The notes beneath the pieces were generated by a model, which saw nothing but the letters and a program-made list of their open reading frames with translations, ran no database searches and was not told the origin of the DNA. DNA of 21,946 nt from a virus, in IMG/VR virus record IMGVR_UViG_3300042154_000424, positions 1-21,946 of that record. One strand, written 5' to 3'. The position numbers and the translations under genes were made by a program. This document shows positions 13,508 to 20,756 of this stretch, in pieces; position 1 is the stretch's first letter, and every line of letters begins with the position of its first letter.

Positions 13508-16260
13508 ATGTTCGTTTGCCTGATGGTACGGTCATACAAAACGTGCCTGACGGCACGACACGCTCGCAACTTATTCAAAAACTGGAGGCCAACGGCTACG
13601 ACGTGTCCGCTCTAAAAGCGGAAGTAGAACCGGCGCCCGCTACCCGCACAACTGTTGCGGAAGCGATCCCGTTTATTCCAGAAGAAACGCGGCAGGAGCT
13701 TGGCCAAACCGTTCGCCAACTGCGAGCGGGGGCAACGCAAGCGCTGATGACACCCGCTCAGATCACAGGCGCGGCGCCTATGCTAGGGCTGCCCGCACGG
13801 GGCGCTCAAACTGAAGCGTATTTGCGCGAAGTCTACGGTGTTGACCCAACGACAACCACTGCAAAGGTTGGTCAGATCGGCACAGAAGTTGCGCTAGGAA
13901 TGCCGATTGTACGGGCGGCTGGCGCAGCGCTTGGGGCGGCGTCGCCCGCGTTTGGGCAAGCCGTTAGAACAGGTGGGTTCGAGATTCCGGCGGCTGTTCA
14001 GGGCGCCAAAGGCATAGGGCTGCGAGCCGCTGGCGGCGGCACAGCAGCAGTTGTCGGCACCGCGCCGTTCAGCCCTGAAGACGTGATGATGGCGGGGCCG
14101 CTTGGCGCCGTCCTAGCGCCCGCTTTCAGGTTGGGGCTCGGTGCGGCTCGGTCTGTAAAAGGTATGCTGACTCCCGCCGAACAAATTGCAGAGAACGCGC
14201 TTTTGAGCGCGGCTGGCGCAGAAGGGGTCAACGCGCTTCGCGCTACGCAAGGTATGCGAACAACCCCTGGCTATGTGCCGTCTGTGTCCGAGCGCGTTGT
14301 TGAGGGCGGCGTTGAGAACATTGCTTTGGCGGCGCTACAAGACCGCATTAAACGAGCGCCGCAAGCCGCGCAAATTCAGTTTGATGCGGTGCAAAAGAAC
14401 ATGGGTTATCTGCGCGGTCAGCTTGACCGCATTGAACAGCAGATAGCGCAGGAAGGCACCCAGCTTGCGCCGGCTGATCTGACGCGGTTGTCAGAAGTCA
14501 GGAACAATCTGCAACGCCAAATTGCTGGCGAGGAGCAAAACCTTAACGCGCTGATGACCTCACTTCGAGGTGAACTACCTACCAAAGCGGCGTACCCAGA
14601 AGGCGCGGCGCCAGGTGAAGTCATACAGTCGCGCGCAGAAGCGCTGCGGCGCCGTATGCGGGCGCAGGAAGTTCAGCCGGCCTACGCCGCTGCGTTCAAC
14701 GCCGCTGAAGGCGCTCAGATTGACGTTACTCCGATCGCTGACGCAGCGCGAGCCGCGCTCGGGCGCCCGCTGGCTGAGTTCGCACCGGAGTCCGCACCAG
14801 CTATCGCGCGAGCGCTAGCTCCGCTTCAGCCCACGCCTACGGCGGGGCTCATCATTGGTCCGAACGGGCGTCCGCTGACGACCGGTGTCGAATTGCCTAC
14901 TATGTCGCTTGAGCAGTTGGACGCGCTGCGTAAAGCAATCAATTCCGACATCGCCAGCGCCCAACGTAGCATGGCAGGGCTGACGCCAGCGCAAGTGCCC
15001 GATTTGATGGCGATGCACCGGCAGATTGATGAAGTGATCGCCAACACGCCAAACTTGTCTGACGAGGCAAAAGCGTTGTATGGCAGAGCGCTGGAAACCT
15101 ATCGGCTGCGGTTTGCGCCCGCGTTCAAAGACAACGTCACCGGACGGCTGCTTAAAGATTCTGCGTTTGGTGAGACGCGCATCCTGCCAGAGAACACGGT
15201 CGCGGCCTACTTCAAAGATCCGACCGACACTCGTCAGTTCCTGACCACCTTTGGCCAAGACCCGCAAGCGCGCGCAGCGTTTACGCGCGGCATTCAAGAC
15301 ATGTTCCGCGACGCGGTGATCGACCCTGTCACAATGCGAGTGCGGCCTGACGCGGCCGCAACATTCCTGCAAAAGCATTCCGACAAACTTCAGTTGCTGG
15401 AGCAAAACGGCGTCCCCGTGCGTCAGCAGTTAGACCGAATCCAAACCGAAGCGGCGCGCCTTACGCAAGGGCTGGATGAGATTGGTTCGTTGCGTGGCGT
15501 TTATGGGCAAGAAAACCCGCAAGACATTGTGCAATCTTTGCTCCGTAGCCCAGCGCAAATGTCTGATGCGTTGCGGCGGTTGTCGCCAGACGGCCGCGAA
15601 GCTATTCAAGCCTCTGTAGTGCAGCGCGTCACCAACATGATCTCAGGCGACAAGCCTGACATTGGTGCGGCAGTCAAACTGCTGGCAGAGAACAGCGGTA
15701 GCATTAAACAAGTTATGGGCCGAAGCGGCTTTGCTGACTTGGAAGCGTTGGTTGAGCGCGCTGGTCAAGTTCGTAAAGTAGCGGCTGAGTTTCAGCGGTC
15801 ATTGCCTGATGCTCGCGTGCAGCCTAAAGTCCAGCAAATTGTCGGCAATTTTAGTCGTGAAGACCTCACCGACCTATCTTCTGTTGCAGCCGACATCGCT
15901 CGTTTTCAGCGCGCAGAAGGACTTGCAGCCCGAGGTGAAGCGGCGTCGCGCCCATCCGCGCAACGCCTTGCTACTGAAGCCGCAGAAGAGACTTCTCCAA
16001 TTCGCGGCTACAATCCGCTCGATCAAGCCACGCAGCTCGCCTTACGGGTCAGTCGGCATCTTGAACAGCGTATCAACGACAAAGCGGCGACTGAACTGGC
16101 AGTGCTGATGTATCAAAAGCCTGATGAAGCCTTGGCGGCTATGCAGCGGGCGCTAGCGCGTAAAGAGCGGCGCACAATGTTCAGCGGCGCTGCGGGCCGC
16201 GCGACGGCTGTGGCAGTGCCTCCTGTAGCTGCGCCGGTTGTTAGCTTTAGTGAGGACTGA
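13504..16260 (+). CDS. Large internal virion protein (ejection, gp16 position)
   Basis: The 918-residue protein opens with the module MNVRLPDGTVIQNVPDGTTR, followed by SQLIQKLEANGYD, a short ubiquitin-like start found on several phage internal proteins. Residues about 75-240 are alanine/glycine-rich and amphipathic (TEVALGMPIVRAAGAALGAA), possibly membrane-active. Residues about 295-350 form a coiled coil (AVQKNMGYLRGQLDRIEQQI). The rest is helical. I find no lysozyme or transglycosylase motif, so peptidoglycan cleavage would have to be elsewhere. Size, order and composition suggest the largest ejection protein. Codon use becomes less GC-rich than in the gp4/gp10 region, like the 3' part of the preceding gene. 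Confidence 0.78.
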   Translation: MNVRLPDGTVIQNVPDGTTRSQLIQKLEANGYDVSALKAEVEPAPATRTTVAEAIPFIPEETRQELGQTVRQLRAGATQALMTPAQITGAAPMLGLPARGAQTEAYLREVYGVDPTTTTAKVGQIGTEVALGMPIVRAAGAALGAASPAFGQAVRTGGFEIPAAVQGAKGIGLRAAGGGTAAVVGTAPFSPEDVMMAGPLGAVLAPAFRLGLGAARSVKGMLTPAEQIAENALLSAAGAEGVNALRATQGMRTTPGYVPSVSERVVEGGVENIALAALQDRIKRAPQAAQIQFDAVQKNMGYLRGQLDRIEQQIAQEGTQLAPADLTRLSEVRNNLQRQIAGEEQNLNALMTSLRGELPTKAAYPEGAAPGEVIQSRAEALRRRMRAQEVQPAYAAAFNAAEGAQIDVTPIADAARAALGRPLAEFAPESAPAIARALAPLQPTPTAGLIIGPNGRPLTTGVELPTMSLEQLDALRKAINSDIASAQRSMAGLTPAQVPDLMAMHRQIDEVIANTPNLSDEAKALYGRALETYRLRFAPAFKDNVTGRLLKDSAFGETRILPENTVAAYFKDPTDTRQFLTTFGQDPQARAAFTRGIQDMFRDAVIDPVTMRVRPDAAATFLQKHSDKLQLLEQNGVPVRQQLDRIQTEAARLTQGLDEIGSLRGVYGQENPQDIVQSLLRSPAQMSDALRRLSPDGREAIQASVVQRVTNMISGDKPDIGAAVKLLAENSGSIKQVMGRSGFADLEALVERAGQVRKVAAEFQRSLPDARVQPKVQQIVGNFSREDLTDLSSVAADIARFQRAEGLAARGEAASRPSAQRLATEAAEETSPIRGYNPLDQATQLALRVSRHLEQRINDKAATELAVLMYQKPDEALAAMQRALARKERRTMFSGAAGRATAVAVPPVAAPVVSFSED

Positions 16261-16261
16261 C

Positions 16262-17062
16262 ATGGCCGACCCGCTCGCTAACCTCCTCGCCGAAAGCGGC
16301 GGGCTGACCTTCAACCAGGCGTTCGCCAACGCGCGAGCGCGGGGCGAGACGACCTTCCGCTGGCGCGACCCCAAGACCAACCGCGTCCAGACCTACACGA
16401 CCGCGCGCGCTGACGACCGCCCGGCCCGGCCCAGCAACAACGCCATGCTGGAGGCGACCCGCGCTCGCCGCGAGGCGACCGATCTGATGAGCCTGCCGGT
16501 GATGCCTGCGGACCTGCCGGCCAAGGACCGCGAGCTGTGGCAGTACTACACCCCGCAGGCGCGCGAGGGGCGCATGGCCGAGTCGGACGCCGCTGCCGAC
16601 CGCCGTCTGATCCAGCGCGCCACCGCGCAGACCGAGGCTGACGCTGCCGAGCAGCAGTCGCTCGCCGACTCCAGCGACCGCGCGAAGATCTTGGGGCTTA
16701 ACCGGCAGGCCGCTGACGAGCATCTGGCCGCCATGCGCGACTTCGAGATGCGAAACGCGATCGAGAGCCAAGTCAACGAGGCGTTTGAGCCGCGCCGGCT
16801 GATGATGGAGCGGCTGATCCAGCAGACGAACGAACGCGCTGCGGAGGTCGCGCTCAACAACCTACGCGCCTACGAGGGCCGCGAGCAGGCTGCCGAGGAC
16901 GCTTACCGCCAGCAGCAGTACCAAAACCAGTTGCGCGCGCAGGCGCTTCAGCCGGTCTATCCGGAGGCGCTCCTCCCGTTTACGCGTGGGCTGAACGCGC
17001 TGAGAGGATTGTTTGTCAGACCAAGGGCTCCGGCGCAGCCGCGCATCGAGCCGACGCTTTGA
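16262..17062 (+). CDS. Coiled-coil virion protein with N-terminal phage module
   Basis: The 266-residue protein starts at ATG 16262, one base after the previous stop. Its N-terminus, GGLTFNQAFANARARGETTF followed by RWRDPKTNRVQTYTT, is a recurrent phage module of the type 'F..AF..AR..G...F.W....Y.T'. It occurs on internal, tail and structural proteins. Residues about 110-240 are long charged helices with many Arg, Glu, Ala and Gln, likely coiled coil. The C-terminus is basic (RGLFVRPRAPAQPR). It probably belongs to the ejection set. The base composition is markedly more GC-rich than in the preceding large gene. Confidence 0.7.
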   Translation: MADPLANLLAESGGLTFNQAFANARARGETTFRWRDPKTNRVQTYTTARADDRPARPSNNAMLEATRARREATDLMSLPVMPADLPAKDRELWQYYTPQAREGRMAESDAAADRRLIQRATAQTEADAAEQQSLADSSDRAKILGLNRQAADEHLAAMRDFEMRNAIESQVNEAFEPRRLMMERLIQQTNERAAEVALNNLRAYEGREQAAEDAYRQQQYQNQLRAQALQPVYPEALLPFTRGLNALRGLFVRPRAPAQPRIEPTL

Positions 17063-17076
17063 ATGGAGTCTTATCA

Positions 17077-17241
17077 ATGGGAAGCATCAACGAAGTGGAG
17101 GCCCGACTGATGACGCACGAAGAAGTTTGCGCTGTGCGCTACGAGGGCATCAACGCTCGCCTCAAGCGGCTGGAACAGATCCTGATCGGTAGCGCCGGCT
17201 TCATCATCGTGCTGCTCTTGGGCCTTGTCGTCAAACTTTAA
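17077..17241 (+). CDS. XhlA-like single-TM lysis accessory protein
   Basis: The 54-residue protein (MGSINEVEARLMTHEEVCAV, then RYEGINARLKRLEQIL, then a hydrophobic segment GSAGFIIVLLLGLVVKL) has an amphipathic N-terminal helix and one C-terminal membrane span. That architecture is typical of the haemolysin XhlA family found beside holins, where it is thought to help permeabilise the membrane. GGAG lies eight bases before ATG 17077; a TTG at 17059 in frame overlaps the previous stop and has no better site. It is followed nine bases later by the holin. Confidence 0.78.
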   Translation: MGSINEVEARLMTHEEVCAVRYEGINARLKRLEQILIGSAGFIIVLLLGLVVKL

Positions 17242-17250
17242 GGAGACAAC

Positions 17251-17415
17251 ATGAACGCAACCGTTTTGACCGCCGTCGTGCGGCACGTCCTGACCGCCAC
17301 TGGCGGCGGCTTCGCGGTGTCTTGGGGCATTGATGGCGAGACGTGGGAAGGGATCGTGGGCGCGCTCGCCACGCTCGCCGGGCTCGGCTGGTCGATCTGG
17401 GACAAGCGTCGATGA
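17251..17415 (+). CDS. Holin (Pam3 gp28-like)
   Basis: This 54-residue gene starts at ATG 17251 behind a strong AGGAG. The product reads MNATVLTAVVRHVLTATGGG, FAVSWGIDGETWEGIVGALA, TLAGLGWSIWDKRR. It has two membrane segments, the second (GIVGALATLAGLGWSIW) followed by basic residues. 'RH.LT..GG' with 'W.GI.....WE.IVGA...L.G..WS...K' is the pattern of a small holin family (Pam3 gp28-like) that releases endolysin to the wall. The stop overlaps the endolysin ATG (ATGA 17412-17415), the classic holin-endolysin arrangement. Confidence 0.82.
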   Translation: MNATVLTAVVRHVLTATGGGFAVSWGIDGETWEGIVGALATLAGLGWSIWDKRR

Positions 17416-17924
17416 CCCGGTTCGAGGAGTGCCTCCAGCACGTCCTCCAGCATGAGGGCGGCTTCGTTCTGAACCCTCACGACCCCGGCGGCGCCACCAA
17501 CCTTGGCGTGACCAAGGAGACGTGGGAGCGCTGGGTCGGGCGGCCCGTCAGCGTGGACGCCATCAAGGCACTGACGGTCGCAGACGTGACGCCGCTCTAC
17601 CGTGACAAGTACTGGGACCGCCCACGGTGCGGCGCGCTGCCCGCCGGCATCGACTATGTCGTCTTCGACACGGCGGTCAACAGCGGGCCTGGCCGCGCGG
17701 TCAAGTTCCTGCAAGAGGTCGCTGGCGTGACGGTCGACGGCGTGCTCGGGCCGCGCACGCTGGCGGCGGTCGAGGCGATCGTGGTGCCGGATGTCATCAA
17801 CGCGTACTGCGACAAGCGGCTCGCGTTCCTGCAAGAACTCAAGACGTGGGAACACTTCGGCCGTGGCTGGGGTCGGCGCGTGCTGGAGGTCAGACGGACT
17901 GCTTTGGTGATGGCAACGGTCTGA
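17412..17924 (+). CDS. Endolysin, GH108 N-acetylmuramidase
   Basis: The 170-residue protein has the GH108 signature near its start: H14-E15-G16-G17-F, then NPHDPGGATNLGVTKETW. Glu15 is the predicted catalytic acid of this muramidase family. The second half (about residues 85-165: IDYVVFDTAVNSGPGRAVKF, LQEVAGVTVDGVLGPRTLAA, then ELKTWEHFGRGWGRRV) is the family's PG_binding_3-type peptidoglycan-binding domain. There is no signal peptide, so export depends on the upstream holin. It starts in the ATGA overlap with the holin. A longer same-frame start upstream would run through the holin and was rejected. Its last 35 bases overlap the leftward gene at 17890-18069. Confidence 0.93.
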   Translation: MTRFEECLQHVLQHEGGFVLNPHDPGGATNLGVTKETWERWVGRPVSVDAIKALTVADVTPLYRDKYWDRPRCGALPAGIDYVVFDTAVNSGPGRAVKFLQEVAGVTVDGVLGPRTLAAVEAIVVPDVINAYCDKRLAFLQELKTWEHFGRGWGRRVLEVRRTALVMATV

Positions 17925-18069
17925 CGTGGTAGTCGCCGCAGAAGCGGCATAGGTAGACCTCCCCGCCGTCCAGCATCTGCGCGAGCTGGACAGTCTGCTC
18001 CTTGGTCGGGCAGCGCCGCTCCAACTCGCGCCAGGCTTCTTCCTCCTCGGGTGTCCAGTCGGTCACCAC
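17890..18069 (-). CDS. Small CxxC protein, end of leftward operon
   Basis: This 59-residue leftward gene starts at GTG 18069, with a second GTG directly after it. A GAGGAGG-type ribosome site lies about six bases upstream, and the gene ends with TGA at 17890-17892. The product (MVTDWTPEEEEAWRELERRC, PTKEQTVQLAQMLDGGEVYL, CRFCGDYHVRPLPSPKQSV) has a charged helix, then C41-x2-C44 and H48, which may bind a metal. Its 3' end overlaps the endolysin convergently. No family is recognised. Support comes from the ribosome site, nine-base spacing from the upstream gene and a sensible composition; its length kept it below usual reading-frame cut-offs. Confidence 0.6.
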   Translation of the reverse strand: MVTDWTPEEEEAWRELERRCPTKEQTVQLAQMLDGGEVYLCRFCGDYHVRPLPSPKQSV

Positions 18070-18078
18070 GGCGCCTCC

Positions 18079-18582
18079 TCACTGACCAAGGACGCTGAAC
18101 CAGCTTTGCGGCTGCGTCGGGGCTTTGGTTCGGGGTTTAGGGGCGGCTCGACTCTCCCCGTCTTCGATTCGGTAAACCCTGCTGGCGGGAACGGCCACGG
18201 GATCGGGCTGCGGTTTGGCGCGGGACTTGCGCGGCGCAGGCGGGGCAACCTCTTTGTCGACGAGGTGCCAGAGCTTTCTTCCGTTCTCGCCAAACTTGAA
18301 TTGGACACGGTTTTCCCTCTCCAGTTTTTTGATGGCGTTTTGCGCCGTTGCGGGTGTCACGCAGAAGTGTCGAGCAATCGTCTCATACGACTGCCAGCCC
18401 TTACGTTCTGACAAGAACCTGATCAAGCGTTCTTCGGTCATGGTTCCGATCTCATAAAGGATGACCTCCTGCGTCTTGAAGCGAGCCTTGCAAGCGAGGC
18501 AGTTTCGTACCCTGAAAGCATCCGCATTCTTGCGCCATCGTTTGAAAGCCAACGCCGCGCCGCAGTTGGGGCAAGGCGTCAT
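18079..18582 (-). CDS. Zinc-ribbon plus winged-helix DNA-binding protein
   Basis: The 167-residue protein starts at ATG 18582, eight bases after AAGGAG. Residues C4-x2-C7 and C28-x2-C31 form a zinc ribbon; 'RVRNCLACKARFKTQEVI' is close to zinc ribbons of NrdR- and Ogr-like regulators. Residues about 48-110 (MTEERLIRFLSERKGWQSYE, TIARHFCVTPATAQNAIKKL, EREN, then a GRKLWHLVD wing) look like a MarR/wHTH domain. The C-terminal 55 residues are basic and proline-rich (PRKSRAKPQ ... RTKAPTQPQ). It is probably a transcription regulator, perhaps acting on phage late genes or host genes. No cognate operator was identified. ATGA-type overlap with the upstream gene. Confidence 0.75.
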   Translation of the reverse strand: MTPCPNCGAALAFKRWRKNADAFRVRNCLACKARFKTQEVILYEIGTMTEERLIRFLSERKGWQSYETIARHFCVTPATAQNAIKKLERENRVQFKFGENGRKLWHLVDKEVAPPAPRKSRAKPQPDPVAVPASRVYRIEDGESRAAPKPRTKAPTQPQSWFSVLGQ

Positions 18583-18839
18583 CCATTCTTCTCCTTGAGT
18601 TTTGCTTCGATGGCTCGGGCAAATACGATTGGATTGATACCGTTTTTGCCAAACACTGGCACAACATGACCATCCCATAAACTGCCGATCTCCTCATCCG
18701 TCAGTCCTTGCCACATTCGCTTGGCTTCAGCCTCGGCTCCGGCGGCAAAAGCCACCTCCATGTTGTATTTTGTGAAAACCGGCTCGTCTCCAACATCTCC
18801 ATAGGCTTTAGGTAGCCAATCCCAAAAGTCTTCAATCAT
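18579..18839 (-). CDS. Hypothetical 86-residue phage protein
   Basis: Starting at ATG 18839 behind GGAGCG, the product is MIEDFWDWLPKAYGDVGDEP ... TDEEIGSLWDGHVVPVFGKN, ending NPIVFARAIEAKLKEKNG. The 'FARAIEAKLKEKN' end and 'LTDEEI..LW' are recurrent motifs in small proteins from early regions of proteobacterial phages, but no function is known. Both ends overlap neighbours by four bases, so translation appears coupled. Confidence 0.75.
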   Translation of the reverse strand: MIEDFWDWLPKAYGDVGDEPVFTKYNMEVAFAAGAEAEAKRMWQGLTDEEIGSLWDGHVVPVFGKNGINPIVFARAIEAKLKEKNG

Positions 18840-19258
18840 TTATTACGCTCCTCAAACATCGCTTTGTCCCACTCGTTGCGCCACTGCATGATGCGCGCCA
18901 TCACCCTGTCACGATCTAGGCGTTCATCGTCGTCAAAATCCATACATACAAGGTCACGCGTAAGTTTCATTGCTGCTGTATTTACGTCTTTAAGCCTTCG
19001 CTCGACTCGCTCGCAGTGAACGGCAACATCGTGCAGGCGTGATTCAGATTTATTGAATCCGTCTTTTAGCCGTTCAATTTCAGTCGCCATTCGCTGCTGT
19101 TCTGCAACCATCACCGCCATTGCATCCCAGTCGGGCTCGAACTCGTTGGGCTGCGCCAGCCTCTCGCGCAGGGCTTTGACCAGTTCGCGCCACTCTTTGC
19201 TTGTCATGCCTTCTTCCAGCGCCATCAGCGCCTGCTGCATCAGTTCTTTATCGCTCAT
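18836..19258 (-). CDS. Coiled-coil early phage protein
   Basis: The 140-residue protein begins MSDKELMQQALMALEEGMTS, then KEWRELVKALRERLAQP. This 'LMQQAL.ALE........L..RLAQP' helix is a motif shared by many unrelated-looking phage early proteins (Ea22/ead-like groups). The middle (MVAEQQRMATEIERLKDGFN, HCERVERRLKDVNTAAMKL) is coiled coil and the C-terminus is charged (DRVMARIMQWRNEWDKAMFE). The function is unknown. Start and stop overlap neighbours as ATGA. Confidence 0.78.
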   Translation of the reverse strand: MSDKELMQQALMALEEGMTSKEWRELVKALRERLAQPNEFEPDWDAMAVMVAEQQRMATEIERLKDGFNKSESRLHDVAVHCERVERRLKDVNTAAMKLTRDLVCMDFDDDERLDRDRVMARIMQWRNEWDKAMFEERNK

Positions 19259-19533
19259 ATCTCAAGGCTCTCAATAATGTGGGCAAGCTCATCAATGACG
19301 GCTGTGGTTTGTTGTCGGTATTGATGGATGGACAGGCCGAGCGGTGAAGCCACTGGCGATACCTCACTAGAGGCTGTACGCATTGGTGCGTCCGCCATAA
19401 CTGGTTTGAGGCGCATATACAGTGTTTCTACCGTTGCCTTCAGCAGATGAAGCGCAGCCTGCATCTCAACGCATTGCCGCTCAATCTGGCTTTTGTATTG
19501 CTCTACTTCTGGGTTTTGTTTAACTTGGTTCAT
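19255..19533 (-). CDS. Hypothetical 92-residue helical protein
   Basis: Start ATG 19533 follows GGGGAGAG; a longer upstream reading with MCEGC... is only antiphase sequence in the neighbouring gene. The product starts MNQVKQNPEVEQYKSQIERQ and is largely helical (ALHLLKATVETLYMRLKPVM), with a Ser/Pro-rich linker and a C-terminal helix (TTAVIDELAHIIESLEI). No family is recognised. Four-base overlaps on both sides. Confidence 0.68.
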   Translation of the reverse strand: MNQVKQNPEVEQYKSQIERQCVEMQAALHLLKATVETLYMRLKPVMADAPMRTASSEVSPVASPLGLSIHQYRQQTTAVIDELAHIIESLEI

Positions 19534-19829
19534 TTCTCTCCCCTTGCTCTGATCATCGCTGCCGCTGCCAGCGTCCCGTAGCCATCGACCCCTGCCTGCT
19601 CGACAACCTTCGCACACGCCTCACGTTCGGCAGCAACCGCCTCCTCCAGCGTTTTGATGTACTCGTTGATGCGCTCAATCTCGGGCGCATTCAGGGCGAT
19701 GATTTGATCACGCTCGGCAGCGGCGACAAGGGCTGCGAAGCGTTCAAGCCTGTTTTCTTCGTCGTCCCAGTGTTTGTGCCAATCAATGTCTGCCTCCCGC
19801 GCCATGCGGATGATGTCGTCGCGTGTCAT
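19530..19829 (-). CDS. Conserved early phage protein (RFAALVAAAE type)
   Basis: The 99-residue product reads MTRDDIIRMAREADIDWHKH, LERFAALVAAAERDQIIALN, EAVAAEREACAKVVEQAGVD, ending AAAAMIRARGEK. The motifs 'RFAALVAAAER', 'AEREACAKV' and a terminal 'AAAAIRARGE' recur in mosaic form across very many small phage proteins of unknown function. It is mostly helical. Overlaps neighbours as ATGA at both ends. Confidence 0.8.
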   Translation of the reverse strand: MTRDDIIRMAREADIDWHKHWDDEENRLERFAALVAAAERDQIIALNAPEIERINEYIKTLEEAVAAEREACAKVVEQAGVDGYGTLAAAAMIRARGEK

Positions 19830-20068
19830 GCGCCTTCCTCCAAGTGGTCACGGATGCTCTTGTCTTCCGTGCAGTTCACAGGGATGCAAGTCGGATGCTC
19901 CCAGCCCTTGGCGTCAGCGCCACGGCGCAGCTCGACCGCAATGTCGTCGTAGTCAGCCATGCCGAGCGCGTCGTCTGCGTTCTCCATTGCGGCCGCCTTC
20001 GCGGCCTTCTCGTCGTCAGCCACAACCACGAACTCAAAGGTCATCCGCACGGTCCAGAGCTTACTCAT
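19826..20068 (-). CDS. Hypothetical 80-residue protein
   Basis: Started at ATG 20068 with GGAGACGG upstream; the Arg-rich extension in frame before it belongs to antiphase sequence. The product (MSKLWTVRMTFEFVVVADDE, KAAKAAAMENADDALGMADY, DDIAVELRRGADAKGWEHPT) looks like a small alpha/beta fold beginning with strands, then an Ala-rich helix. Similar starts ('W.V..TFEFVV.AD.E..A') occur in phage proteins of unknown role. Its start overlaps the previous gene by eight bases. Confidence 0.72.
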   Translation of the reverse strand: MSKLWTVRMTFEFVVVADDEKAAKAAAMENADDALGMADYDDIAVELRRGADAKGWEHPTCIPVNCTEDKSIRDHLEEGA

Positions 20069-20240
20069 GGCCCGTCTCCTTGGGGTGTTGGGCGCCGATC
20101 TGCGCCTTGGTGAGCCGCGCCTCAACCACGATGGTGTCGCAGAGCGCGCGGGCCTCGCTGAACTTCTGCTCGAGGATCAGTTGCCAGACCTGATCCACCA
20201 GCTTCTTCATCTGATGATGCCCTTCGGCGTAGTCAATCAT
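20061..20240 (-). CDS. Hypothetical 59-residue helical protein
   Basis: The product MIDYAEGHHQMKKLVDQVWQ, LILEQKFSEARALCDTIVVE, ARLTKAQIGAQHPKETGHE starts at ATG 20240 after GGAGAAG. Two helices and a 'EARALCDTIVVEARLTKAQI' segment make up the protein. Unknown function. It overlaps its neighbours by eight bases at each end. Confidence 0.7.
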   Translation of the reverse strand: MIDYAEGHHQMKKLVDQVWQLILEQKFSEARALCDTIVVEARLTKAQIGAQHPKETGHE

Positions 20241-20628
20241 TGTCTTCTCCAAAGTCTGCTTCAGTGACTTGGTTCGCAAAGCGCCGCCACGTCGTGTAGT
20301 TGTAGCGGAAGTTCCTTCGTTGGTTAGACTCAAATCCGTTGATGGTCAGGGGCGAGTCGTTGTACATGGTGTCTTGCAACTTGCGCCGGAACTGCCCCGG
20401 ATCAAAGTCAAGCCATGTCGCGTACTCGTTCAGCCCGGACACACTCTCGTCGAACATGAACCGCAGCGCCGTGAGGGCGTCCACCGTAATGTGCGACAAA
20501 ACCGCCTTGTCACCTTCTCGACGCTTGGGCGGCTGCGAGCAAGCGTCGGCCACGGCAAGCTGGATCACCGTGGCCAGCAGGTTTCGGCACGCTTGCGTCT
20601 GATCATGTCTGTCAAAAATTTCGATCAT
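20233..20628 (-). CDS. Hypothetical 131-residue phage protein
   Basis: From ATG 20628 the product starts MIEIFDRHDQTQACRNLLAT and contains RREGDKAVLSHITVDALTAL, RFMFDESVSGLNEYATWLDF and DPGQFRRKLQDTMYND, ending in an aromatic and acidic part (NFRYNYTTWRRFANQVTEAD). The helical segment with 'DPG.FR..L...MY' recalls small phage proteins next to helicase genes, but I cannot name a family. Start overlaps the previous stop (ATGA, 20625-20628). An AAGGA lies upstream. Confidence 0.74.
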   Translation of the reverse strand: MIEIFDRHDQTQACRNLLATVIQLAVADACSQPPKRREGDKAVLSHITVDALTALRFMFDESVSGLNEYATWLDFDPGQFRRKLQDTMYNDSPLTINGFESNQRRNFRYNYTTWRRFANQVTEADFGEDND

Positions 20629-20756
20629 TTCATGTCCTTCAGTCGGGTAGGTTGCTGGGCGGCCGCCCACTTGGCCTGGTACTCGGGCTGCTCCGAGGGC
20701 GGCGTCCAGCCGTGCTTGCGCCAGGTGCGCTGGACGTCGGTTGCCGCTGCGATCAT
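20625..20756 (-). CDS. Very small early phage protein (43 residues)
   Basis: The ATG at 20756 overlaps the upstream stop (ATGA) and the TGA at 20625 overlaps the downstream start (ATGA). This fixes a 43-residue product: MIAAATDVQRTWRKHGWTPP, then SEQPEYQAKWAAAQQPTRLK. The pattern 'ATDVQ.TWRK.GW.PPSE...Y..KW' recurs as a short phage protein. The frame is open upstream to 20888, but that part lies antiphase in the preceding gene and is not needed. Confidence 0.7.
   Translation of the reverse strand: MIAAATDVQRTWRKHGWTPPSEQPEYQAKWAAAQQPTRLKDMK

Noticed and set aside
14815-15405. Leftward 196-codon frame inside the large ejection gene
   Set aside because: Antisense shadow of a strongly supported 918-residue gene, with no start signal or family pattern.
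17059-17076. TTG 17059 as start of the XhlA-like gene
   Set aside because: GGAG is placed correctly for ATG 17077, and the TTG overlaps the previous stop without a suitable site.
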